Shown piece after piece: positions 1 to 6,817 of a stretch of DNA of 64,000 nucleotides (its first letter is position 1; each line of letters opens with the position of its first letter). The translations under genes were made by a program, and so were the position numbers. The notes beneath the pieces were generated by a model. That model had not been told where the DNA came from, did no database searches, and worked only from the letters and a program-made list of their open reading frames with translations. The DNA is from Candidatus Poribacteria bacterium (lineage in GTDB: Bacteria; Poribacteria; WGA-4E; WGA-3G): contig JAPPIG010000032.1 in assembly GCA_028820635.1 (NCBI GenBank), positions 17,732 through 81,731 on the forward strand, in the 5' to 3' direction.

Positions 1-138
1 ACGACATTAGGATTCGGGGATGTGGTCGCAGCCAATACCTCCGCGCGTATCCTTGTCACACTTGAAGTTATTTTCGGGTATGTTATGCTTGGCGGCCTCA
101 TCAGTATTTTTGCCAACAAACTTGCCAGTCGAAGTTAA
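1..138 (+). CDS. C-terminal end of pentapeptide-repeat/ion channel protein (partial)
   Basis: The window opens inside a reading frame that runs to a TAA at 136-138. The 45 visible residues begin with the pore motif TTLGFGD and continue through one hydrophobic segment to the ending ANKLASRS. They are almost identical to the last 45 residues of the complete channel at 2386-3543, so this is a neighbouring paralogue. TLGFGD is the selectivity-filter type of two-TM potassium channels (Ion_trans_2). The N-terminal part, presumably the same pentapeptide-like repeats, lies outside the window. Confidence 0.85.
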   Translation, partial: TTLGFGDVVAANTSARILVTLEVIFGYVMLGGLISIFANKLASRS

Positions 139-253
139 AATCACATTTCTATAACCATCAATTTAAGGGCATGTTCTTGTTTGGATGTTTTCAAAAACCG
201 ATTTTATGCCACACCCCTTTCGCACCGCTGGTGCTGAGATATGATTGACCATA

Positions 254-326
254 GCCTCGGAGAGGCGAAAGGTGTATAGGAAACGTTGATTCCACCAATA
301 GCAAGCCCCGGAGGGGCGAAAGGTGT
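254..326. repeat. Two copies of palindromic GGAG-GGCGAAAGGTGT repeat
   Basis: Copies at 254-275 and 305-326 share a palindromic head (GCCTCGGAGAGGC or GCCCCGGAGGGGC) followed by GAAAGGTGT. The second position pair of the stem changes together (T-A against C-G). A degenerate inverted copy (CACCCCTTTCGC) lies just upstream near 213-224. The whole gene-free stretch 139-458 holds only these repeats and the leader of the WD40 gene. Confidence 0.6.
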
Positions 327-458
327 GTCAGGTGCAAAAAATGCTATTCACTAAATTGGCTCCTATGGATTTTGCATGTACTACCCGACGGACGATACTT
401 CTTCATTTGCGTTAGTCCTAAATGATTTAATCCTGCAGCACTAAAGGAATATATTCGT

Positions 459-1046
459 TTGAAAAACAAATTATTTTTAATAGTGATAACACTCTGCATG
501 ACACTAACCTTTACAACCAGCGTCCTTGCCCAAGACGTATCAAAATGGGGTTTACCCAAAGGTGCGAAAATGCGCCTCGGAAAAGGTGAGATTCATGAGA
601 TTGAGTATTCACCAGACGGTACCAGATTGGCAGTGGCAAGTAGTATCGGTGTATGGATATATGATGTCCAGACAGGTGCAGAACTGAACCTATTCACTGG
701 ACATACAAAATGGGTCTGGAGCGTATCTTTTAGTCCTGATGGTAGTACTCTTGCGAGTGGTAGTGCGGACGACACCATCCGTCTATGGAATGCAAACACC
801 GGCAAGCATCTCCGCACCCTTGAAGGGCATACGGATGATGTCTTATGCGTATCTTTTAGTCCGGATGGAAGCACTATCGCAAGTGGGAGTGCGGACGGGA
901 CCATCCGACTATGGAATGTGAACACAGGTGAACCTATCCGCACGCTATCGAGGCATACCTCTTGGGTCAGGAGCGTATCCTTTAGTCCTGATGGCAGCAT
1001 CATTGCCAGTGGGAGCGAAGACGGGACAGTGATCTTATGGGAGTAG
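459..1046 (+). CDS. Secreted WD40-repeat protein, short
   Basis: A 195-residue protein with a clear Sec signal peptide (residues 1-25, ending VLAQ) followed by about three and a half WD40 blades. Each blade carries SVSFSPDG, ASGS and a terminal LW dipeptide (IRLWN, VILWE). The start is TTG with AAAGGA about 10 bases upstream. WD40 propellers normally need 6-8 blades, so this protein is either truncated or must oligomerise. It stops abruptly at the end of a blade, which suggests loss of a downstream part. Role unknown; likely protein-protein contacts outside the cytoplasm. Confidence 0.8.
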   Translation: MKNKLFLIVITLCMTLTFTTSVLAQDVSKWGLPKGAKMRLGKGEIHEIEYSPDGTRLAVASSIGVWIYDVQTGAELNLFTGHTKWVWSVSFSPDGSTLASGSADDTIRLWNANTGKHLRTLEGHTDDVLCVSFSPDGSTIASGSADGTIRLWNVNTGEPIRTLSRHTSWVRSVSFSPDGSIIASGSEDGTVILWE

Positions 1047-1067
1047 TTAGAAAACTGCTGACATATC

Positions 1068-1102
1068 ATACCGTAGATTTGCGCATTTATACCGTAGATT
1101 TG
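1068..1102 (+). repeat. 21-bp tandem direct repeat
   Basis: The 14-mer ATACCGTAGATTTG occurs at 1068-1081 and again at 1089-1102, a period of 21 bases, just after the stop of the WD40 gene. It is non-coding and its role is unknown. Confidence 0.5.
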
Positions 1103-1110
1103 GAGCTTTC

Positions 1111-1147
1111 CCGCCGAATGCCATACGCATATTCGGTGTTGATTCCC
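1111..1147 (+). repeat. Palindromic repeat, CGCYRAATGC family (copy 1)
   Basis: The arm CGCCGAAT (1112-1119) pairs with ATTCGGTG (1131-1138) with one G-T pair. The loop contains CCATACGC and the hairpin is followed by TTGATT. It is related to the copies at 32662-32694 and 46644-46677, which have different stem bases but the same plan. Confidence 0.6.
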
Positions 1148-1187
1148 TAAGGTATTAAAGAACTCACGTTGGAGATACAAATTAGCA

Positions 1188-2348
1188 ATGAACAAAAAAC
1201 TAAAAGCAGTTGTTGTCGGTGCAGGATGGTCCGCTGAAGGACACACAAAGGCATTCCAACATTACGGGGTTGAAGTGCTTGCTATCTGTGCTCGTAAACC
1301 AGATATTGTCCAAAAAGTTGCGTCAGACTTAGGCGTGCCTGACGCTTCAATTGACTGGCGAAAGAGTTTATTGGAACATAAGCCAGATATTGTCGCGCTG
1401 ACAACCCCTGCTATTTTACGCACGGAGGTTATTGAATTAGCAGTTGAGCTCGGCTGTCACATCATCTGCGAAAAACCTTTAGCACTTGACGCTGAAGCAG
1501 CAGGGCATATCTACAGTCTTATTGAAGATACAGGATTAAAACACGCCTTTGCCGCAACACATCTATATGATCCGAGTGTCGCTTATGTCCGTCAACTGCT
1601 GACGCAGGAAAAAGTCATCGGAGATTTAACGGCAGTTGATATTGGGTATACCCGAAGGATTCCAGGAGGTCCCCCATCAGATATGATTAAGCCGTGGAAT
1701 TGGATGAGTTCACTTGCACACGGTGGTGGCGCGTTGAACAATGGACTTACACACCGACTCGGCATGCTTGAACGGATGACGGGTATGAAAGTTGCGTCTG
1801 CAGTCGGTGAGGCAAAAATATACCCAAGGAAAGCCCCAGTCGTCCCAGAGATTCGCGACTGGCGGGTGTGGCGAAGCACGATGATAACTGCGGAAGAAGC
1901 GTCAAAACTTGAATGGCGTGAATGTGATGCAGAATGGGATTATTCCGCTTTCTTCAAGTTGGGACATCCAAATCCAGATACCGGCAATTCTATTCTTGCA
2001 ACAATGCGTACACATCCGGGAGTGCCATCACATAGACCTACTGGCGGTTGGTTTTTCTACGGCACGCAAGGCACACTCGTCGGGAGAGGCGGACACATTC
2101 TGAATTCTATCACAAAACATGTCGGTGAGGAAGTTGAAGAACTATCTGTTCCCCAAAATTTAATAGACGATCTACCACAAATCGCAGATGAAATTCAAAA
2201 CAAGTGGACTGCACTTGTCCGAGATTTCCTTGCTGATATTAAGGGAGACCCGCACGAACCGTATTTGACATTCCATGACGGGTGGCGCTATCAAATCGCT
2301 ATTGATGCTATTCGGGCGAGCAAAGGATGGGCTACGATGCCTGATTAA
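1188..2348 (+). CDS. Gfo/Idh/MocA family oxidoreductase
   Basis: A 386-residue NAD(P)-dependent oxidoreductase. The N-terminal Rossmann fold has the fingerprint VVVGAGWSAEGH (residues 7-18). The family motif EKPLAL with its catalytic-region lysine follows, and the C-terminal part forms the alpha/beta substrate domain. The ATG at 1188 has GGAG at 1171-1174. Members oxidise or reduce sugars, inositols and related polyols; the substrate cannot be told here. It sits between two ion-channel paralogues with no obvious pathway partner. A second, distinct family member is encoded at 11770-12828. Confidence 0.9.
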   Translation: MNKKLKAVVVGAGWSAEGHTKAFQHYGVEVLAICARKPDIVQKVASDLGVPDASIDWRKSLLEHKPDIVALTTPAILRTEVIELAVELGCHIICEKPLALDAEAAGHIYSLIEDTGLKHAFAATHLYDPSVAYVRQLLTQEKVIGDLTAVDIGYTRRIPGGPPSDMIKPWNWMSSLAHGGGALNNGLTHRLGMLERMTGMKVASAVGEAKIYPRKAPVVPEIRDWRVWRSTMITAEEASKLEWRECDAEWDYSAFFKLGHPNPDTGNSILATMRTHPGVPSHRPTGGWFFYGTQGTLVGRGGHILNSITKHVGEEVEELSVPQNLIDDLPQIADEIQNKWTALVRDFLADIKGDPHEPYLTFHDGWRYQIAIDAIRASKGWATMPD

Positions 2349-2385
2349 GTGCAAGGGACAAGCGTTTTTCTTAGGGATAGATGTA

Positions 2386-3543
2386 ATGTATGAAAAGCAC
2401 GGGGAGACGATTGAAGCACGAGAATTTCTTGATGCATTAGAAGGCGACGCCTCACGCATAACCCTGAACAATTGTACGATTGAAGGCGTTATTGACCTAC
2501 ATGCAACAGAACTTGAACGCGACGAAAATGACCGAATCTGTATTGATAAAACACTATCCTGTATCGGATGTACTTTCAAAAACATAGTCAATTTCCGAAC
2601 AGCAGTTTTCCAACAAGAAATTTCCTTCCGCCGCTCTGTATTTGAGGCAGACCTCGACTTTGACGAAGCCACGATGCAGCATCATTGCGAATTTCGTGAG
2701 GTTACGTTCCACGGTCGCGCCAACTATCATAGTGTCACCTTCCATAAAAGTGTTAGTTTTTGGCGTGCAAAATTCCACAATGTCGCTGATTTCCACCAAG
2801 TACAATTTCACGACAATGCCGTTTTCCATGAAGCACAATTCCAAAAGGAAGCAAACTTTAGCCGTGTGCTTTTCCAACAAACGCTTGACTGCACAGGCAC
2901 AAACTTCGCAGGGATAGCCGTTTTTAATCGTGCAACATTCCTCGGTGCTACCCGTTTTACAGCTGCCAAGTTTGCCTCCGTTGCCTCATTTCGTGATGTT
3001 CAGTACACCGCCAACACAATCCGCCAATCAATTGTCAATCGGTTCACCAAGAATTCAAAAAAGCCGACTGAATTCTATTTAGATAGTCAACATGTAGATG
3101 AAGTTGCCAACCCATTTTTCAAACGATATGTCGCAGACCAGCAGTTTATCCGTGCGTTCAATAAAGCGAATCCGATGCTGGCACGCTTATGGCGATGGAG
3201 TTCCGATTATGGACGGAATTTAGGGCTTTGGGCATTCTGGTCGATTTTCTTTGCGTTTCTATTTGCAATAGCCTATATGCCGTTTCCATCGTGGGTGCCA
3301 GAATGGATACAAAATTGGTCGCCCCAATTTCATCAAGCAACAGGTAAATATAGTGGCGAACCGCTAACGTTTTGGAACTCTTTTTATTTCAGTATTGTCA
3401 CCTTTACGACGCTCGGTTTCGGGGATGTCGTTGCGGACAATGCCACAGCACGTCTACTTGTGACGTTTGAAGTGATCTTTGGGTATCTGATGTTAGGTGG
3501 GTTAATCAGTATTTTTGCAAATAAATTGGCAAGTCGGAGTTAG
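2386..3543 (+). CDS. Pentapeptide-like repeat protein with two-TM potassium-channel pore
   Basis: A 385-residue protein. I chose the ATG at 2386 because the frame upstream overlaps the previous gene and TAGGGA lies about 8 bases before it. Residues about 60-215 are a run of F-x-x-A/V-x-F repeats of the pentapeptide type (right-handed beta-helix). After a linker come a transmembrane helix (about residues 285-305), a pore loop with the selectivity filter TLGFGD (residues 342-347) and a second transmembrane helix. It is probably a membrane cation channel with a cytoplasmic beta-helix. The partial gene at 1-138 is a close paralogue. Confidence 0.85.
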   Translation: MYEKHGETIEAREFLDALEGDASRITLNNCTIEGVIDLHATELERDENDRICIDKTLSCIGCTFKNIVNFRTAVFQQEISFRRSVFEADLDFDEATMQHHCEFREVTFHGRANYHSVTFHKSVSFWRAKFHNVADFHQVQFHDNAVFHEAQFQKEANFSRVLFQQTLDCTGTNFAGIAVFNRATFLGATRFTAAKFASVASFRDVQYTANTIRQSIVNRFTKNSKKPTEFYLDSQHVDEVANPFFKRYVADQQFIRAFNKANPMLARLWRWSSDYGRNLGLWAFWSIFFAFLFAIAYMPFPSWVPEWIQNWSPQFHQATGKYSGEPLTFWNSFYFSIVTFTTLGFGDVVADNATARLLVTFEVIFGYLMLGGLISIFANKLASRS

Positions 3544-3763
3544 CTATATTCGCAGAGTTATTCAATTGTCACGATGCACTCTTGTAGGAGGGCTTTGTAA
3601 GTCCGATTTTACAACACAATTAATACTGCTTTTTGAAGTAAATATGGAATATGCGGAGGAAAATCAGCGAAATCTGTGTAATCCGAGATTCTAAAAAGAC
3701 ATAAGACATGATTGCGATTGTGGAGGGAATAGAAGGTTAAATTATCAAATTTCTAATAAAGCC

Positions 3764-3792
3764 TTGACGTTTTATGTTAAGTATGATATAAT
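3764..3792 (+). promoter_or_regulatory. Sigma70-type promoter of the membrane/FRG cassette
   Basis: TTGACG at 3764-3769, a spacer of 17 bases, and a perfect TATAAT at 3787-3792, about 85 bases ahead of the TTG start at 3879. It matches the housekeeping consensus in 11 of 12 positions. Confidence 0.75.
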
Positions 3793-3798
3793 ACTTAA
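3777..3798. promoter_or_regulatory. Palindrome overlapping the -10 box (candidate operator)
   Basis: Perfect 8-bp arms TTAAGTAT and ATACTTAA flank a 6-base centre, and the TATAAT box lies inside. Placement and symmetry are those of a repressor site. No regulator gene is adjacent, so the binding protein is unknown. Confidence 0.5.
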
Positions 3799-3878
3799 AA
3801 CTGACTGTTTAGAAATACCTTGTATTCCGTTGTAACATCCCGAAACCGTTATTACGCGCAATACCTTGGTAGGACTTT

Positions 3879-4346
3879 TTGATTATTGAAGGTAGAAAGG
3901 AAGTGGACGAAGAACGTAATAGGCTGCATGATAGTCTTAGAGATGAACTATTCAAACGTCAACTATCAAACTCCGAAAATCTTGACAGAGCAATATTAAT
4001 GTTATCAAGTGCAGGTTTGGGACTTTCATTGGTATTTGTAAAAGACTTAGTTCCACTGGCTAAAGCAGATTGTATACTATATTTTTCTTGGTTTCTATTT
4101 GGATTTGCGATATTATCTACGCTGGTTTCGTTTTTCGTCAGCCAGCAAGGAATAAAAAAGCAACTTGAGATGAATAGGCAGTACTACTTGGAAGGCAAGA
4201 AAGAAGTGCTAAATCAAAAGAACCGATGGGCCTCAACAACAGAGTATCTGAGTTACGTTTCTGCCTCAACTTATGCAATTGCAGCATTTTTTTTAGTTCT
4301 TTTTATAGCACTAAATTTAAACAAAATTAATATTATGGAGGATTAA
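3879..4346 (+). CDS. Small membrane protein with three predicted TM helices, unknown function
   Basis: 155 residues. The TTG at 3879 has AGGA just upstream; the next Met is at residue 41, inside the first membrane helix. A charged N-terminal helix is followed by hydrophobic segments at about residues 37-58, 65-90 and 127-148, with a charged cytoplasmic stretch between the second and third. The layout (helix, close TM pair, amphipathic linker, last TM) recalls small 2-3 TM effector-like proteins of accessory loci, but this is a likeness of layout only. Its stop lies 4 bases before the next gene, whose ribosome site is inside this gene's last codons. Confidence 0.75.
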   Translation: MIIEGRKEVDEERNRLHDSLRDELFKRQLSNSENLDRAILMLSSAGLGLSLVFVKDLVPLAKADCILYFSWFLFGFAILSTLVSFFVSQQGIKKQLEMNRQYYLEGKKEVLNQKNRWASTTEYLSYVSASTYAIAAFFLVLFIALNLNKINIMED

Positions 4347-4350
4347 TATT

Positions 4351-4623
4351 ATGGCAAGTAAAAAAAACTATTCCCGACACACCAAACCTGCTGATCGTAA
4401 GATAGATGAAGGTGCACGGGTGCCGAGCATACAACCTATTGTCGAACCTGAATACAAAAAAGGGGCTACTGTTCCTGGTATACAACCTGTTACTAAACCC
4501 TCCGTAGAGACTCCGTCCCCCGCAGGCACACAACCATCACCAGACTCCCAGCCTCCTGCAAGTAACCAACCTTCCACCGACAAGCCTAAACCAGAATCTT
4601 CAGGGACAGAGTCTTCTAAATAA
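4351..4623 (+). CDS. Small proline/serine-rich disordered protein
   Basis: A 90-residue protein without a signal peptide. The basic N-terminus (ASKKNYSRHTK) is followed by two imperfect repeats (GARVPSIQP and GATVPGIQP) and a Pro/Ser/Thr-rich tail. The start ATG at 4351 has GGAGG at 4336-4340, within the end of the upstream gene, so translation is probably coupled. Low complexity prevents family assignment. Its tight pairing with the membrane protein suggests a shared role. Confidence 0.65.
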   Translation: MASKKNYSRHTKPADRKIDEGARVPSIQPIVEPEYKKGATVPGIQPVTKPSVETPSPAGTQPSPDSQPPASNQPSTDKPKPESSGTESSK

Positions 4624-4748
4624 CGTATAGTCTGAATCTCGGATTACACAGTTTGCGCGGATTTTCAGTCCGCGTAACCTGTGATAATACGCAATTCAGA
4701 ACGTTGCAAGCTTCATTTCAAAGAATTTACTATTATAGATCCAAATCA

Positions 4749-6086
4749 ATGTCAAACCTATCTAATACATCAAATGATAAACCACGGACAGTACTGGACA
4801 TCATTAGTGAGATAGAGCAGAAATCGAATGGTGGTGGTTACATCTATCGCGGTGAGCGTAAATGCAATCCAAAAGTTTCTTCAAAACTCTATCGTGATTT
4901 TGAGATTGAGGAGGAACATTTTAACATAGAACTTGTGCAAAAAGAGATGCTGGCGGCTGCCAAAAGACATACTGGGCACCTTCCCCAAGACTTCCGTGTG
5001 GATGTCACCGCCTTACCAAGTTTTATAGGGGAATCTACAGAAGAAGCAATAGATTTTGAAATTCTCACCGAAATTCAACACTACGGCGGTAAAACGAATC
5101 TAATTGACTTTACGACAGACTACTTCATCGCGCTTTTCTTTGCGTGTGATGGTCGTTATAACGAAGATGGTCGGGTTATCCTTCAAAAAATAGACGAGAT
5201 AAGAGACATGATTGCACACCCACGAAATCCACGGCATCGTGTCATTGCCCAAAAAAGCGTATTCATAAGACCGCCACGGGGATTTATCGAACCGCACAAG
5301 AACGATATAGTCACTATTCCGGCAAATCTCAAACAACAGATCCTTGAACACTTGCGGGATTATCACGGTATATCTACAGAAGTTATCTATAATGACCTAT
5401 ACGGATTTATTAGAAACCAAGACTTTCACGGTGATGCATATACACACTTTTATAGAGGGTTTGCTTGCGGCAATAGAGGAGATCAAGAGACAGCTTTTGA
5501 AGCCAAACAAGTAGAATATGAAAACGCTATTAAGCATTTTACCGAGGCTATAAGGTTGAAAACCGATCTTGCTAATGCTTATTTTAATAGAGGTGTTACT
5601 TACGCCTTCAGAGGCGAGTTTGACGATGCCATAAGAGACTTTAATACGGTGATACAACTACAACCCAATCATGCTGGGGCCTATTACAATCGCGGGAATA
5701 CCTACGTCGATAAAGGTGAACTTGACAACGCTATAAAAGACTTTAGTAAGGCGATCGAACTTGATACCTATTATCTCAATGCTCATCATAATCGGGGTTT
5801 TGCTTACTTGAAAAAAGGTGAGTTTGACGATGCTATAAAAAACTTTGATACGGCGATACAACTACAACCCAATCATGCCGAATCCTATAATAATCGTGGC
5901 GAAGCGTGGTTACACCTGCAAGAATGGGAAAAAGCGAAATCAGACCTCATCACTGCTAAAGACATGGGTGCGGATATCATCTCAACATTCCATAACGACT
6001 ACGCGAACGTTGAAGACTTTGAACAGAAAACCGATATTCAGTTGCCAAAAGACATCGCTGCACTGCTAACTCCCGCGCAGGCATAG
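4749..6086 (+). CDS. FRG-domain protein with C-terminal TPR repeats
   Basis: 445 residues from the ATG at 4749; a longer frame from a TTG at 4653 would begin inside a dispersed repeat and is less likely. The N-terminal half is an FRG domain: IYRGER around residue 32, then IQHYGG-x-TNLIDFT and a hydrophobic FFACDG segment. FRG domains are of unknown biochemistry but recur in phage, abortive-infection and accessory loci. Residues about 255-395 form four TPR units (NRGVTY, NRGNTY, NRGFAY, NRGEAW). The tail, about 40 residues containing FHNDYANVEDFEQK, is also seen in other TPR proteins. It is the third gene of the cassette starting at 3879. Confidence 0.8.
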   Translation: MSNLSNTSNDKPRTVLDIISEIEQKSNGGGYIYRGERKCNPKVSSKLYRDFEIEEEHFNIELVQKEMLAAAKRHTGHLPQDFRVDVTALPSFIGESTEEAIDFEILTEIQHYGGKTNLIDFTTDYFIALFFACDGRYNEDGRVILQKIDEIRDMIAHPRNPRHRVIAQKSVFIRPPRGFIEPHKNDIVTIPANLKQQILEHLRDYHGISTEVIYNDLYGFIRNQDFHGDAYTHFYRGFACGNRGDQETAFEAKQVEYENAIKHFTEAIRLKTDLANAYFNRGVTYAFRGEFDDAIRDFNTVIQLQPNHAGAYYNRGNTYVDKGELDNAIKDFSKAIELDTYYLNAHHNRGFAYLKKGEFDDAIKNFDTAIQLQPNHAESYNNRGEAWLHLQEWEKAKSDLITAKDMGADIISTFHNDYANVEDFEQKTDIQLPKDIAALLTPAQA

Positions 6087-6589
6087 CAATAAAGCAAAAC
6101 TGTTCTTTAGCGGATTACTTGATGCTTAGTCTTTCTATCATCGAAATCCGCGTCATCCGTGATAATCCGCGATTTTGACAGGCGCGCTTCAGACAATTCC
6201 AAAAACCTTGCCCTCCCTATCAACAGTGCCATTCAATACTCCAAGAATCCTTATCCTCCGAGATAGTGAAACAAAATACACGCTCATCCGACATGTGAAA
6301 AACGCATCAAGCCAAACTTTTCCTGCAAACTTATTGTAAATATATTGGATATCCATTGTTCCTAAAACCACAAACCTTCTGATCACCATCCGTAACAAGT
6401 TATAATATCAGTATGAAAAACAAACCGATTTTCAAACACAAAAACAATCAGACCAAAAATCTGCAGCACAAACTGCTCAAGAGAAAAACCGTGTGCCACA
6501 TACAGATGAAAAATATAAAAATTAAAATTTTTTCCAAAATTAGAAAAATGCCTATAAACCTATACACAGACTGGTTTAATAGCCAATTT

Positions 6590-6637
6590 CAAAAAGTTGC
6601 CATGGTAACAAAAAAGTTACCAAATGGCAACTTTTTG
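6590..6637. repeat. Long near-perfect hairpin (20-bp stem, A6 loop)
   Basis: The left arm at 6590-6609 (CAAAAAGTTGCCATGGTAAC) pairs with the right arm at 6616-6637, which differs only by two extra A bases. The loop is AAAAAA. No T-run follows on the + strand, so it is not a standard terminator. It could be a processed RNA hairpin, a recombination relic or a MITE-like end. Confidence 0.7.
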
Positions 6638-6643
6638 AGTAAG

Positions 6644-6696
6644 AACGATCTCCGAATCGCGACCTGCATCTGTAGGAGCGATCTCCGAATCGCGAC
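6644..6696 (+). repeat. Two tandem TGTAGGAGCGATCTCCGAATCGCGAC repeats
   Basis: Copy one (6644-6663) lacks the TGTAGG head and copy two (6671-6696) is complete. The internal stem is GCGAT/ATCGC around CTCCGA. This family recurs across the window; see the finding on dispersed palindromes. Confidence 0.85.
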
Positions 6697-6723
6697 TTTA
6701 CTCTGCCACACCAAAATCAATTG

Positions 6724-6752
6724 TTGACAGAATATATAAATAAAATTATAAT
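6724..6752 (+). promoter_or_regulatory. Consensus sigma70 promoter of the metalloprotease-TPR gene
   Basis: TTGACA at 6724-6729, 17-base spacer, TATAAT at 6747-6752: a full consensus match. The predicted transcript start, near 6760, lies about 58 bases before the ATG at 6818. Confidence 0.8.
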
Positions 6753-6817
6753 TGACATCAAAAGTGCCTTACTTTGTCCAGCAAGCAACGACTCTTAATT
6801 CACTCAGGGAATCCTTT

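Larger units (their letters stand above)
3544..3878. other. Intergenic region with dispersed repeats and a promoter
   Basis: Gene-free stretch. It holds a TGTAGGAGG-type repeat at 3583-3607, a fragment of the ATCTGTGTAATCCGAGATTC repeat near 3673-3694 that recurs in inverted form near 4632-4651, and the promoter/operator listed separately. No further coding potential seen. Confidence 0.6.
6087..6817. other. Long intergenic region rich in repeats
   Basis: About 730 bases without a convincing gene. It contains a diverged copy of the ATCCGCGTNATCCGTGATAATCCGCG repeat near 6146-6175, a long hairpin at 6590-6637, two dispersed palindromic repeats at 6644-6696 and a consensus promoter at 6724-6752. 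A Lys-rich frame at 6413-6727 runs through the repeats and is judged spurious. Confidence 0.6.

Noticed and set aside
593..1246. 217-codon reverse-strand frame
   Set aside because: Antisense of the WD40 repeats; the long open frame comes from repeat codon bias, and there is no start signal or family likeness.
4653..4748. Longer N-terminus of the FRG protein from a TTG
   Set aside because: These codons lie in the GCGCGGATTTTCAGTCCGCG dispersed repeat; the FRG domain begins after the ATG at 4749.
6413..6727. 104-codon Lys-rich frame with a possible upstream TATAAT
   Set aside because: Its second half is a translation of the hairpin and the tandem dispersed repeats (NDLRIAT, SDLRIAT); composition is low-complexity and no ribosome site is present.
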